Position numbers and translations under genes: made by a program. The notes under the pieces were generated by a model, which was not told where the DNA came from, did not search any database, and worked only from the letters and a program-made list of their open reading frames with translations. From assembly GCA_030695165.1 (NCBI GenBank), contig JAUYTH010000166.1, positions 1-39,594 on the forward strand: a DNA stretch of 39,594 bases, in the 5' to 3' direction. The stretch comes from Bacteroidales bacterium (GTDB lineage Bacteria > Bacteroidota > Bacteroidia > Bacteroidales > UBA932). The stretch's first letter is position 1, and every line of letters starts with the position of its first letter. This document shows positions 16,120 to 24,205 of this stretch, in pieces.

Positions 16120-17610
16120 ATGAAACTTAAACTATTCTTCGAAAAACACAGGGTTGCTCTAATGTGGACCCTGTTCGCAGGAACAATTGTGGTTGTTTTT
16201 TTGCTCGGCCTTTTGGCCGCCTCTGTAACTGAAAGAAGAGCAGAGATTGCGACTCTTTTTAATAATAAAAGAGTTGAGATAAAAGGTATAGAGTCCAGAA
16301 GTGAGATTTGGGGAGAGAACTATCCCAGAGAGTATGAGACCTGGGAAAAGACTAAGGAGATGGATTTCGAGAGCAAACATAACGGTAATAGCGTGGTTGA
16401 CCTCTTGGAGCAGAGGCCGGATATGGTTGTGCTTTGGGCCGGATATGCCTTCTCCCGGGACTACAGCGCCCCGAGAGGACACTCATATGCTGTTGAGGAC
16501 GTGGTTAAAACTCTGCGAACAGGAGCTCCTGTAACAGAGGATAAAAACCTACAACCCTCAACTTGCTGGGCCTGCAAAAGCCCGGATGTGCCAAGATTGA
16601 TGGCAGAGGTGGGAATTGAGAAGTTTTACTCATCAAAATGGTCTCACTTCGGCAACGAGGTTGTCAACTCTATCGGCTGTGCAGATTGCCATAATCCGGA
16701 GAATATGAATATTGCAATCTCCCGCCCTGCTCTTGCCGAGGCTTTTGAGAGAGTCGGGAAAGATATAGGAGTGAGCACCATTCAGGAGAGACGCTCATTG
16801 GCCTGTGCACAGTGCCACGTGGAGTACCACTTTAAAGGGGATGGCAAATACCTCACATTCCCTTGGGACAAGGGTATGAGCGTAGAGCAGATTGAGAGCT
16901 ATTACGATGAGATTGGATTCACAGACTGGGTTCACACCCTTAGCAAAGCCCCAATGTTAAAGGCTCAGCATCCGGACTATGAGATATTTATGGCTGGACC
17001 TCACGCCCAGAGGGGACTCTCCTGCGCAGACTGCCATATGCCATACAAGTCGGACGGTGCAATCAAATATAGTGACCACCACGTAACGTCGCCTTTGCTA
17101 AACATAGACCGTACCTGCCAGACCTGCCACCGTGACAGTAAAGAGAATCTTATAAAGTATGTTTATGAATATCAGGATAAAATACTAGAAACCAGAGACC
17201 GGGTAGAGAAGGAGCTTGTAAAATCTCATATTGCCGCAAAGTTTGCCTGGGATAACGGAGCCTCTCAAAAACAGATGGAGCCGGTTCTTAAGCTTATAAG
17301 GGCAGCACAATGGCGGTGGGACTTTGCAGTTGCCTCACACGGAGCCGCTTTTCACGCCCCGGTAGAGACTCAGAGAATTCTTGCCCATAGTCTGGACAAG
17401 AGCTATCAGGCACAACTGGAGACAATCAAAGTTCTTGCTTCGTTGGGTGTCAAGGATGAGATTCCTGCTCCCGATATCTCTACAAAGGAGAGAGCTCAGC
17501 AATACATTGGGCTCGATATGTCTAAACTTCGCAGCGAGAAAGATGAATTTATGACAACAACAGTACCGCAATGGCTGGTGAAGGCAAGAGAAAACGGACG
17601 ACTGCTATAG
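16120..17610 (+). CDS. nrfA: Ammonia-forming cytochrome c nitrite reductase, catalytic subunit NrfA
   Basis: The 496-residue pentahaem enzyme reduces nitrite to ammonium with six electrons in the periplasm. Haem motifs are CWACK (149-153, the special Lys-ligated catalytic haem), CADCH (187-191), CAQCH (229-233), CADCH (302-306) and CQTCH (333-337). The KAQHPDYE segment matches the conserved Lys-x-Gln-His region at the active and calcium site. An N-terminal helix (about 12-36) lacks an obvious cleavage site and may anchor the protein. The 3' end overlaps the next gene by 40 nt. The CxxCK motif generally needs a dedicated haem lyase, which the two downstream genes could provide. Confidence 0.97.
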   Translation: MKLKLFFEKHRVALMWTLFAGTIVVVFLLGLLAASVTERRAEIATLFNNKRVEIKGIESRSEIWGENYPREYETWEKTKEMDFESKHNGNSVVDLLEQRPDMVVLWAGYAFSRDYSAPRGHSYAVEDVVKTLRTGAPVTEDKNLQPSTCWACKSPDVPRLMAEVGIEKFYSSKWSHFGNEVVNSIGCADCHNPENMNIAISRPALAEAFERVGKDIGVSTIQERRSLACAQCHVEYHFKGDGKYLTFPWDKGMSVEQIESYYDEIGFTDWVHTLSKAPMLKAQHPDYEIFMAGPHAQRGLSCADCHMPYKSDGAIKYSDHHVTSPLLNIDRTCQTCHRDSKENLIKYVYEYQDKILETRDRVEKELVKSHIAAKFAWDNGASQKQMEPVLKLIRAAQWRWDFAVASHGAAFHAPVETQRILAHSLDKSYQAQLETIKVLASLGVKDEIPAPDISTKERAQQYIGLDMSKLRSEKDEFMTTTVPQWLVKARENGRLL

Positions 17611-18704
17611 AGGAGGCTGTTGTAGCAACAGCCGTTGTTACTGCCGGTTTTGCCCTCCAATTCACATTAGGCTCTTTTGACAAGGCCTTTCTGGCATTTC
17701 CCGTTAATATAATCGCTCTGGCTGCTCTGGCTACTCTCCTCTTTATTAAGCAGGGCAGGCTGCTAACCCGGCTCTCATCCGGCTCTCTGTCGGTTATACT
17801 CTTGACACTTGTATTATTTAGCACTCTTTATATGGGTCTTGTTCCGGGTAATAAGACAAAGATCTCCTGGCCCTTTGTTCTAATCTATCTGATGACCCTC
17901 ATAAATATAACTGCTGTAATCTCGGTACATCTTAAGAGCTTCTCAAAAAGGAGTATCCCATTTCTCTTAAATCATTTGGGAGTTTTAATACTTCTTTATG
18001 CTGCAGGTTTAGGATCTGCAGATAAGTCAAGGTATTTTATGAGAGTGAATGAGGGGGAGGTTGAGTGGAGAGCAGAACAATCGGGATTTGGTGCCCGGGA
18101 GGGTCTTACAGAGCTGCCTATTGCTATTAGTTTAAAAAATTTTGAAATCGAAGAGTACCCTCCCAAGCTGGCAATAATCGAGAGAGCAACGGGTGAGGCG
18201 CTTCCTAAAGGTAGACCTCTGCTTTTTCCTGCAGAGTTGAACAATTTTGCTCAAATAGAGGGGTGGAGTATCAAGGTAGACACTTTAAAATATCTGCCCC
18301 GCTTCGCCCCCTCGGCATATGTATTGGTAACATCTCAAGGTACCAACGACACTCTGCGAGGATGGGTTAGCTGCGGGAACCATTTTCAGCGGCATAAAAC
18401 ACTGGATATTAATGAAAATCTTTGCGTTGCTATGACTTTTCCCGAGCCTAAAGCATATAGTTCAGATGTTATCGTATATACACGCAGCGGTAAAGAGAGG
18501 GGTGGAATTATTATGGTAAACTCCCCGCTCACAGTAGGGAGCTGGAAAATCTACCAGCACTCATACGATACGCAAAAGGGAAGAGATTCTCAGTGGTCCC
18601 GTTTTGAATTGGTCTATGATCCTTGGTTTATCCCTGCTTTAATCGGGATTATTATGATGATTGCCGGAGCTATTACCCTCTTTTGGAAAGGAGGTGCCAG
18701 ATGA
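17571..18704 (+). CDS. Cytochrome c biogenesis protein, ResB/Ccs1-like
   Basis: This 377-residue membrane protein has five hydrophobic segments in its first 145 residues, a periplasmic domain (about 150-340) and a C-terminal membrane helix (about 350-372), the Ccs1/ResB layout of system II haem ligation. The membrane segment LLNHLGVLILLYAAG carries a conserved-type histidine. With CcsA it forms the complex that exports haem and attaches it to CxxCH motifs. The ATG at 17571 lies inside nrfA (40-nt overlap); no later ATG precedes the first helix, so the overlap is probably real. Sequence conservation of ResB is low, so the call relies on topology plus pairing with CcsA. Confidence 0.85.
   Translation: MAGEGKRKRTTAIEEAVVATAVVTAGFALQFTLGSFDKAFLAFPVNIIALAALATLLFIKQGRLLTRLSSGSLSVILLTLVLFSTLYMGLVPGNKTKISWPFVLIYLMTLINITAVISVHLKSFSKRSIPFLLNHLGVLILLYAAGLGSADKSRYFMRVNEGEVEWRAEQSGFGAREGLTELPIAISLKNFEIEEYPPKLAIIERATGEALPKGRPLLFPAELNNFAQIEGWSIKVDTLKYLPRFAPSAYVLVTSQGTNDTLRGWVSCGNHFQRHKTLDINENLCVAMTFPEPKAYSSDVIVYTRSGKERGGIIMVNSPLTVGSWKIYQHSYDTQKGRDSQWSRFELVYDPWFIPALIGIIMMIAGAITLFWKGGAR
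18687..18695 (+). promoter_or_regulatory. Strong Shine-Dalgarno sequence before ccsA
   Basis: AAAGGAGGT, a near-perfect anti-16S match, lies 5 nt before the ATG at 18701. Such sites are rare in Bacteroidota, where initiation is mostly SD-independent. Because the bases also encode the WKGGAR tail of the upstream protein, the match may be coincidental, but it supports 18701 as the start. Confidence 0.5.
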
Positions 18705-19471
18705 GTTGGAGTCACTTCATATATTTCGCCTTTGGCTCCCTGACTCTTTGGAGTGCCGGAGTAGTATCTCTGTATAGGGCAAAGAGTACAACAGCAGGAA
18801 AGATCTTAATTTTGGCAGGTATTCTCCTCTTCTCTGTTTTTATTGCAGGTTTATGGATAGCACAGGGGCACCCGCCTTTACGGACAATTGGAGAGACACG
18901 TCTCTGGTACTCTTTTTTTTTAATAATTGTGGGATTTGCCACATACCTCCACTGGGGATACAAATGGCTAATGGGTTACAGCACTCTGGTCTCTGCAGTT
19001 TTTATTTTTGTTAACCTGCTAAAGCCGGAAATTCACACAACCAATCTAATGCCGGCCCTTAGGAGTGTCTGGTTTGTTCCGCACGTAACGGTATATATTT
19101 TATCGTATGCAATGCTGGGTGCTGCCACAATCGCCTCGTTTGTTGCATTGAAAGAGTTGCGTTCTACCCAGAGGTTGATGCCTCTTATAGATAACCTTGT
19201 TTACATAGGATTTGGATTCCTTATGATGGGAATGCTAATGGGGGCGATCTGGGCTAAAGAGGCGTGGGGAGACTACTGGAGCTGGGACCCCAAAGAGGTT
19301 TGGGCATTCATAACAGCAACAGCATATCTCATCTATATTCACTCCAGATTGAGAGGATATCCGCTCAAATATATTCTTTGGTTGCTTCCGGTAGCATTTA
19401 TCTTGCTTATGATAACCTGGATAGGTGTAAATTATCTGCCTGCTGCACAGGGGAGTATACACGTATATTAA
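18701..19471 (+). CDS. ccsA: Cytochrome c assembly protein CcsA (haem handling, WWD domain)
   Basis: The 256-residue protein has about eight membrane helices and the haem-handling WWD motif AKEAWGDYWSWDPKEVWAF in the C-terminal half, with a flanking histidine in FVPHVTVYILSYAM and another in YIHSRLRG. It is the partner of Ccs1 in system II cytochrome c maturation and presents haem for ligation on the periplasmic side. I chose the ATG at 18701 because it overlaps the upstream stop as ATGA and has a strong Shine-Dalgarno; a longer in-frame start at 18623 would lie within the preceding gene. Located directly after nrfHA, the pair probably services the NrfA haems, including CxxCK, like Wolinella NrfI. 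Confidence 0.92.
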   Translation: MSWSHFIYFAFGSLTLWSAGVVSLYRAKSTTAGKILILAGILLFSVFIAGLWIAQGHPPLRTIGETRLWYSFFLIIVGFATYLHWGYKWLMGYSTLVSAVFIFVNLLKPEIHTTNLMPALRSVWFVPHVTVYILSYAMLGAATIASFVALKELRSTQRLMPLIDNLVYIGFGFLMMGMLMGAIWAKEAWGDYWSWDPKEVWAFITATAYLIYIHSRLRGYPLKYILWLLPVAFILLMITWIGVNYLPAAQGSIHVY

Positions 19472-19513
19472 AAATTTTTTAAAATATTTGCAGCAATCAG
19501 AAAAAATTTGATT

Positions 19514-19521
19514 TACATTTG
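19514..19521 (+). promoter_or_regulatory. Putative -7 element of the his operon leader
   Basis: TACATTTG matches TAnnTTTG 21 nt before the leader peptide ATG. A TTTG at 19487-19490 could be the -33 element, but the 23-nt spacing is a little long. A start near 19527 would give a short 5' end and then the leader peptide. Confidence 0.5.
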
Positions 19522-19542
19522 CGACTCAACAAAAGAGAGAAA

Positions 19543-19632
19543 ATGAATCTATATTCAAATATCCATTCGATCCATCATCATCACCTGCAGTTACTCGGTA
19601 GGCTGGATCGGCTATTTGTATATATGAGATAA
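19543..19632 (+). CDS. hisL: his operon leader peptide (29 aa, five histidines)
   Basis: The reading frame encodes MNLYSNIHSIHHHHLQLLGR followed by LDRLFVYMR and TAA. Histidine occupies residues 8 and 11-14, i.e. five of seven consecutive codons (19564-19584). The frame lies between a putative promoter and an intrinsic terminator ahead of hisG, the classic layout of ribosome-mediated transcription attenuation: shortage of charged tRNA-His would stall a ribosome on these codons. Translation is inferred; the A-rich AAAAGAGAGAAA before the ATG is a plausible initiation region. The peptide itself need not have a function. Confidence 0.88.
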   Translation: MNLYSNIHSIHHHHLQLLGRLDRLFVYMR

Positions 19633-19666
19633 TTATTCAGATATATTTAGTTTAGAAGGGCTTACC
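19588..19666 (+). promoter_or_regulatory. his attenuator: competing leader hairpin and antiterminator
   Basis: By hand folding, GGTAGGCT (19597-19604, within the leader peptide) can pair with GGCTTACC (19659-19666), the 5' arm of the terminator: eight pairs, two of them G-U. The same GGTAGGCT can instead pair with CAGTTAC (19588-19594), giving seven pairs with one bulge and the loop TCG. A ribosome stalled at the His codons ending at 19584 would cover 19588-19595, block the early hairpin and favour the antiterminator. A ribosome that reads through to the stop would allow the terminator to form. Pairings are seen in sequence; the mechanism is inferred from known his attenuators. Confidence 0.75.
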
Positions 19667-19693
19667 GCAAGGTAGGCCCTTTTTTTATTTTTT
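19658..19693 (+). terminator. Intrinsic terminator of the his attenuator
   Basis: GGGCTTACC (19658-19666) pairs with GGTAGGCCC (19671-19679): nine pairs with one G-U and a GCAA tetraloop (GNRA type), followed by T at 19680-19686, one A, and six more T. It ends 13 nt before the hisG ATG. It is the strongest terminator in the window, and its position before, not after, an operon indicates a regulatory role. Confidence 0.92.
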
Positions 19694-19706
19694 AATTTAT
19701 TGATTT

Positions 19707-20558
19707 ATGATTAGGATTGCTATTCAGGCAAAAGGCCGATTAAGTGAAGAGAGTATTAACCTTTTGAACGAGTCCGGGCTCACAATTGAGGAGGGCAAAA
19801 GAAAGCTGCTTGCCAAGTGTGGAGACTTCCCCCTTGAGGTTCTCTTTCTCAGGGATGACGATATCCCGGGAGCAGTTGCAATGGGGGTTGCAGATATTGG
19901 AATTGTGGGAATGAATGAGGTTGAGGAGAAAAAGATGGATAACACTGTCATTCATAAGCTGGGCTTTAGCAAGTGTCGCATCTCACTCGCTATTCCAAAA
20001 GCCGCCGAATACACGGGACTTGAATATTTTAACGGCAAAAGGGTCGCAACATCCTACCCCTCAATTCTTGAAAAATTCTTCAAAGAGAACTCTATAGATG
20101 CGCAGATTCATAAAATCACAGGATCTGTAGAGGTTGCACCCTCAGTAGGAATGGCAGATGCAATTTTTGACATTGTAAGTTCGGGAGGAACCCTCATAAC
20201 CAACGGGCTTAAGGAGGTTGAGAGAGTCTTTCTCTCCGAAGCGGTTTTAATTGCAAATCCAAAGCTGGAGAGGGAGAAGATGGAGGTTGTAACCCAGCTG
20301 GTCTCAAGATTTGAATCTGTTGAGAGAAGCAGAGGAATGAAGTATCTTTTGATGAACCTCCCGGAAGATAAGCTGGATGAGGCAACCGGGATATTGCCCG
20401 GAATGAGGAGCCCCACCATTCTTCCTCTGGCACAAAAAGGGTGGTGCTCAATACACGTAGTGGTAGAGGAGAGGGAGCTTTGGCCAAAGATGGAGCAGCT
20501 CAAAGCAATTGGTGCAGAGGGCATCCTGGTACTCTCGCTGGAGAAGATTTTACCATAG
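19707..20558 (+). CDS. hisG: ATP phosphoribosyltransferase, long form (HisG_L)
   Basis: First enzyme of histidine synthesis: condenses ATP with PRPP to phosphoribosyl-ATP. At 283 residues it is the long form, with a two-lobed catalytic part (1 to about 205) and a C-terminal ACT-like regulatory domain (about 208-283) that normally mediates histidine feedback inhibition. Visible motifs are RIAIQAKGRLSEES at the N-terminus, GVADIGIVGMNEVEE, KRVATSYPSILEKFF, and the PRPP-binding-loop region VGMADAIFDIVSSGGTLITN. It is the first structural gene behind the attenuator, so it faces dual control: transcription by the leader and activity by histidine. No HisZ is needed for this form, and none is seen. 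Confidence 0.97.
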   Translation: MIRIAIQAKGRLSEESINLLNESGLTIEEGKRKLLAKCGDFPLEVLFLRDDDIPGAVAMGVADIGIVGMNEVEEKKMDNTVIHKLGFSKCRISLAIPKAAEYTGLEYFNGKRVATSYPSILEKFFKENSIDAQIHKITGSVEVAPSVGMADAIFDIVSSGGTLITNGLKEVERVFLSEAVLIANPKLEREKMEVVTQLVSRFESVERSRGMKYLLMNLPEDKLDEATGILPGMRSPTILPLAQKGWCSIHVVVEERELWPKMEQLKAIGAEGILVLSLEKILP

Positions 20559-20588
20559 ATTTATTGGACTATTTCAAAAAGTTATATA

Positions 20589-21878
20589 ATGAAGATTATA
20601 GAAGAGCCCCAAAGAGGTCAATGGTCTCAACTTGCAGGCAGATCTACCGAGCTTACGGAATCAATTGAGAAGAGAGTATCCCAAATCTTATCGGATGTGC
20701 GCACTAATGGAGATGCCGCGCTTTATGACCTTACTCAAAAAATAGATGGAGTCTTTCTTAAGTCACTCTATCTGGACAGAGAGTATATTGACAACAGTAA
20801 AAACCGTATAGAGCAAGAACTTAAAAACGCAATTGATATAGCGGCAGAGAATATCGAAAGATTTCACCGTGCGCAGGTTAGTGCAGATATTGAAATTGTG
20901 ACCACCCCCGGAGTGAGATGTATTCAGAGATCTCTGCCAATAGAGAGGGTGGGTCTATATATCCCGGGTGGGAGTGCACCACTCTTCTCCACAGTGCTAA
21001 TGTTGGGAATACCGGCTAAAATAGCAGGTTGCAAGGAGATAGTACTCTTTACCCCACCATCATATGACGGAAAGATACCTCCCGTCTTGGCCTACACTGC
21101 ATCCCGGATAGGTATAGAGACAATAGTTACCGTAGGGGGTGCTCAGGCAGTTGCTGCAATGGCTTACGGGACTGAGCGCATAAAGAGGGTAGATAAAATC
21201 TTTGGACCCGGAAATCAATATGTAACAATAGCCAAGCAGATGGTATCAAAAACAGTGGCGATAGATATGGTTGCCGGCCCGTCGGAGCTGATGGTTATTG
21301 CAGACAGCAGCTGTGATGCAGATTTTATTGCGGCAGATCTGCTATCTCAGGCAGAGCACGGATTGGACTCTCAGGTTATACTTTTGGCTCCGGAAAAATC
21401 TGTTGCAGACAGGGTTTTACAATCTATACAGGAGCAGAGGGTATTTCTTGATCGTAAACGAGAGATAGAGGGCTCGCTAATGAATAGCAGAATCATAATC
21501 TTTAAAGAGACGATAGATTCGATAGAGTTTGCAAACCTATATGCGCCGGAGCACCTAATAATTGCAACACAGAGGCCGTGGGAAATTGCAGATAAAATCA
21601 GAGCCGCCGGGAGTATATTCATAGGAGAGTACTCTCCCGAAAGTGCGGGAGATTACGCCAGCGGAACCAACCACACTCTTCCTACAGGTGGGTGGGCAAG
21701 ATCTTCTGGAGGGCTTTCGCTAGAGAGCTTTACACACAAAATAACCTACCAGGAGCTCACTCCACAGGGGCTGCTCAACCTTGGCCCCCACATTGCAACT
21801 ATGGCGCAAAACGAGCAGCTCCAGGGACATAGAAATGCTGTAGAAATAAGATTAAAGAGACTAAATTCCGGAAATTAA
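20589..21878 (+). CDS. hisD: Histidinol dehydrogenase
   Basis: The 429-residue zinc enzyme oxidises L-histidinol to histidine in two NAD-dependent steps, the last reactions of the pathway. Seen motifs: YIPGGSAPLFSTVLMLGIPA, VGGAQAVAAMAYGTE, KIFGPGNQYVTIAKQ, DMVAGPSELMVIAD, SQAEHG (metal-binding Gln/His), YAPEHLI (catalytic Glu) and GDYASGTNHTLPTGG near the C-terminus. Length is standard for HisD. The ATG at 20589 is 30 nt after hisG, and hisCB begins 3 nt after its stop, so it is mid-operon. Confidence 0.97.
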   Translation: MKIIEEPQRGQWSQLAGRSTELTESIEKRVSQILSDVRTNGDAALYDLTQKIDGVFLKSLYLDREYIDNSKNRIEQELKNAIDIAAENIERFHRAQVSADIEIVTTPGVRCIQRSLPIERVGLYIPGGSAPLFSTVLMLGIPAKIAGCKEIVLFTPPSYDGKIPPVLAYTASRIGIETIVTVGGAQAVAAMAYGTERIKRVDKIFGPGNQYVTIAKQMVSKTVAIDMVAGPSELMVIADSSCDADFIAADLLSQAEHGLDSQVILLAPEKSVADRVLQSIQEQRVFLDRKREIEGSLMNSRIIIFKETIDSIEFANLYAPEHLIIATQRPWEIADKIRAAGSIFIGEYSPESAGDYASGTNHTLPTGGWARSSGGLSLESFTHKITYQELTPQGLLNLGPHIATMAQNEQLQGHRNAVEIRLKRLNSGN

Positions 21879-21881
21879 AAT

Positions 21882-23594
21882 ATGAAAGAGACAACTAAGA
21901 TCAAAAATAGTAAGGAGATAAAAGAGATAAACTGGGTGGAAAACATTATCCGCCCAAATATAAGAGAGCTCAAACCCTACTCTACCGCCAGAGATGAATC
22001 AGATCTTAAATGCGCTGTATATCTCGATGCAAATGAGAGCCCATACAATTCCGGTTATAACAGATATCCGGATCCGCACAGCAAGGAGCTAAAGAGAGCT
22101 GCTGCTGTATCTATCTGCAAACAGCTGCAGATATTTATTGATGGTGGTGTAACCCCCGAGCCCTTTATGCCAAAACCGGAGAATATCTTTGCAGGAAACG
22201 GATCGGATGAGGCAATAGATCTGTTGATACGAATCTTTTGCAGACCCGGAAGAGATAATATCATTACACTCTCTCCTACCTACGGAATGTACAAAGTTTG
22301 TGCATCTATAAATGATATAGCCTACAGAGAGCACTCTCTTGAGGCCGACTTCTCTTTTGACAGAGAGAGATTATTAAAGTTAAGTGACAAAAAGAGCAAG
22401 ATAATATTTTTGTGTTCACCCAATAACCCAACCGGGAATCTGCTCAAAAAAGAGGATATTATCTGGGTGATAGAGAGGTTCCGTGGAGTAGTTGTGGTAG
22501 ATGAGGCCTATATAGATTTTGCATCTGATGCCGGGTTTGTTCCAATGATTGACCAATATCCCAATCTTGTGGTCTTACGAACAATGTCCAAAGCGAAAGG
22601 GATGGCTGCTATTAGAGTCGGGTTTGCTCTATCCTCACCAAAAATCATCGCATTTATGGAGAGGGTTAAATACCCATATAATATAAGTCGTGTAAATCAA
22701 GAGCTTGCTATAAAGGCTCTTAAAGAGAGTGACCCCACCCTTGTGGAGACTATTATAGAAGAGAGGGAGAAGCTTGCAGAGTCTTTGAAGAGATCTGCAG
22801 GGGTTGAGAGGGTATATCCAAGTAACTCCAACTTCTTGCTGGTAAAATTCACCGATGCAAAAAAGATTTATAACAAATTGTTAAACGCCGGTATTGTAAC
22901 AAGAGATAGAAGCTATGTGGCCGGTTGCTCACAAACTCTCCGGATCACTGTTGGGAAACCACTGGAAAACAGAGCTCTTCTCTCTGTGATTAATGGAGAC
23001 TCCTCAAAAAAGTTTAGCGACTGTATAGAGCTCTCAAGAGTAACAAAGGAGACAAAGATAGAAGTCAGGATATACCCGGACGGAGGAAGGGATTCGGGAA
23101 TCCGTACAGGGTTAGGGTTTTTTGACCATATGCTTGAGCAGATATCGGTTCACTCAGGCATCTCTATGGATATTGATGCCTGCGGAGATCTAAAAGTAGA
23201 CCCGCACCACACCGTTGAGGATGTTGCAATAGTTTTGGGAGAGGCATTTAAGAGGATGATATCTGCAAAAAAGGGGTACAACAGATATGGATTTGTATTA
23301 CCTATGGATGAGTCCAGGGCAGAGGTACTTCTGGATTTGGGAGGAAGGGCCTCTTTTATATGGGATGTATCCTTTAAGGGAGAGAGGGTTGGTGAGTTTC
23401 CGTGTGAGATGTTCAGACACTTCTTCTCTACCCTCTCTTCCTCGGCTCTCTTTACACTTCATATATCTGCTCAGGGAGATAACGACCACCATAAGGGAGA
23501 GGCAATTTTTAAAGCATTTGCAAGGGCGCTAAGAGTAGCACTCTCAAATGATGTTAATCTCTATCAAACACCAAGCAGTAAGGGGGTAATATAG
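21882..23594 (+). CDS. hisCB: HisC-HisB fusion: histidinol-phosphate aminotransferase + imidazoleglycerol-phosphate dehydratase
   Basis: One uninterrupted 570-residue frame encodes two enzymes. Residues about 25-368 are a class II PLP aminotransferase of HisC type: LDANESPYNSGYNRYPDP, CSPNNPTGNLL, VVVDEAYIDF, the PLP lysine Lys237 in MSKAKGM, and VNQELAIKAL. After a linker of about 20 residues, residues about 388-570 form a complete IGP dehydratase: GLGFFDHMLEQ, the metal-binding DPHHTVED (440-447) and DHHKGEAIFKAFARAL (from 535), ending SSKGVI. HisB acts two steps before the phosphatase and one step before HisC, so the fusion joins consecutive enzymes: HisB makes imidazole-acetol phosphate, the substrate of HisC. 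There is no HAD histidinol-phosphatase domain. Both halves keep their active-site residues, so the product is probably bifunctional. Confidence 0.95.
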   Translation: MKETTKIKNSKEIKEINWVENIIRPNIRELKPYSTARDESDLKCAVYLDANESPYNSGYNRYPDPHSKELKRAAAVSICKQLQIFIDGGVTPEPFMPKPENIFAGNGSDEAIDLLIRIFCRPGRDNIITLSPTYGMYKVCASINDIAYREHSLEADFSFDRERLLKLSDKKSKIIFLCSPNNPTGNLLKKEDIIWVIERFRGVVVVDEAYIDFASDAGFVPMIDQYPNLVVLRTMSKAKGMAAIRVGFALSSPKIIAFMERVKYPYNISRVNQELAIKALKESDPTLVETIIEEREKLAESLKRSAGVERVYPSNSNFLLVKFTDAKKIYNKLLNAGIVTRDRSYVAGCSQTLRITVGKPLENRALLSVINGDSSKKFSDCIELSRVTKETKIEVRIYPDGGRDSGIRTGLGFFDHMLEQISVHSGISMDIDACGDLKVDPHHTVEDVAIVLGEAFKRMISAKKGYNRYGFVLPMDESRAEVLLDLGGRASFIWDVSFKGERVGEFPCEMFRHFFSTLSSSALFTLHISAQGDNDHHKGEAIFKAFARALRVALSNDVNLYQTPSSKGVI

Positions 23595-23599
23595 ATATT

Positions 23600-24205
23600 A
23601 TGGTTGCAATAGTAGAGTATGGAGCGGGAAATATCCGCTCATTGAGTAATGCAATAGAGAGGTTAGGAGAAGATTATGTTGTAACATCAGACCCCTCACT
23701 TATATCCACTGCATCACATATAATTCTTCCGGGAGTTGGGCAGGCGGCATCTGTTATGTGCTCAATAGAGGAGCGCAATTTGACAAATCTTATCCGGTCA
23801 CTAAGCTCTCCGGTATTGGGCATTTGTATAGGGATGCAGGTTTTATGCTCATTTAGCGAAGAGGGTGATACCGGGTTGTTGGATGTTTTTGATAACAGGG
23901 TTGTAAAACTAAGATCGCCGGGTCTCAAGATTCCGCATATGGGGTGGAACCGTATAACTGAGCTCAGCGGTCCACTATTTGAGTCCATACCCGAAGGGGA
24001 GTGGTTCTATTTTGTTCACTCCTACGCTCCGGAAATCAGCCGGGATACAGTTGCCTTTACCGAATATGGGGGCAAATTTTCATCTGCACTCAATAAAAGA
24101 AATTTCTATGGAGTACAATTTCACCCGGAGAAGAGCGGGCAGGCAGGAGAGCGATTTCTAAAGAACTTTTTTGAAATGGATAAAAGAGATGGTTATAGTG
24201 AGTAA
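23600..24205 (+). CDS. hisH: Imidazole glycerol phosphate synthase, glutaminase subunit HisH
   Basis: The 201-residue class I glutamine amidotransferase supplies ammonia to HisF. The catalytic triad is intact: Cys76 in GICIGMQVL, and His175 and Glu177 in VQFHPEKSG; the oxyanion-region motif ILPGVGQA is also present. HisH and HisF form a heterodimer that converts PRFAR to imidazole glycerol phosphate and AICAR. The gene lies 5 nt after hisCB and its 3' end overlaps hisA, implying translational coupling. Confidence 0.96.
   Translation: MVAIVEYGAGNIRSLSNAIERLGEDYVVTSDPSLISTASHIILPGVGQAASVMCSIEERNLTNLIRSLSSPVLGICIGMQVLCSFSEEGDTGLLDVFDNRVVKLRSPGLKIPHMGWNRITELSGPLFESIPEGEWFYFVHSYAPEISRDTVAFTEYGGKFSSALNKRNFYGVQFHPEKSGQAGERFLKNFFEMDKRDGYSE

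Noticed and set aside
18623-18700. Longer N-terminus of CcsA
   Set aside because: It would add 26 residues encoded within the Ccs1 C-terminal helix; 18701 has an ATGA overlap and a strong Shine-Dalgarno.
20108-20524. Opposite-strand frame of 138 codons inside hisG
   Set aside because: It is a shadow of conserved HisG codons, with no family resemblance.
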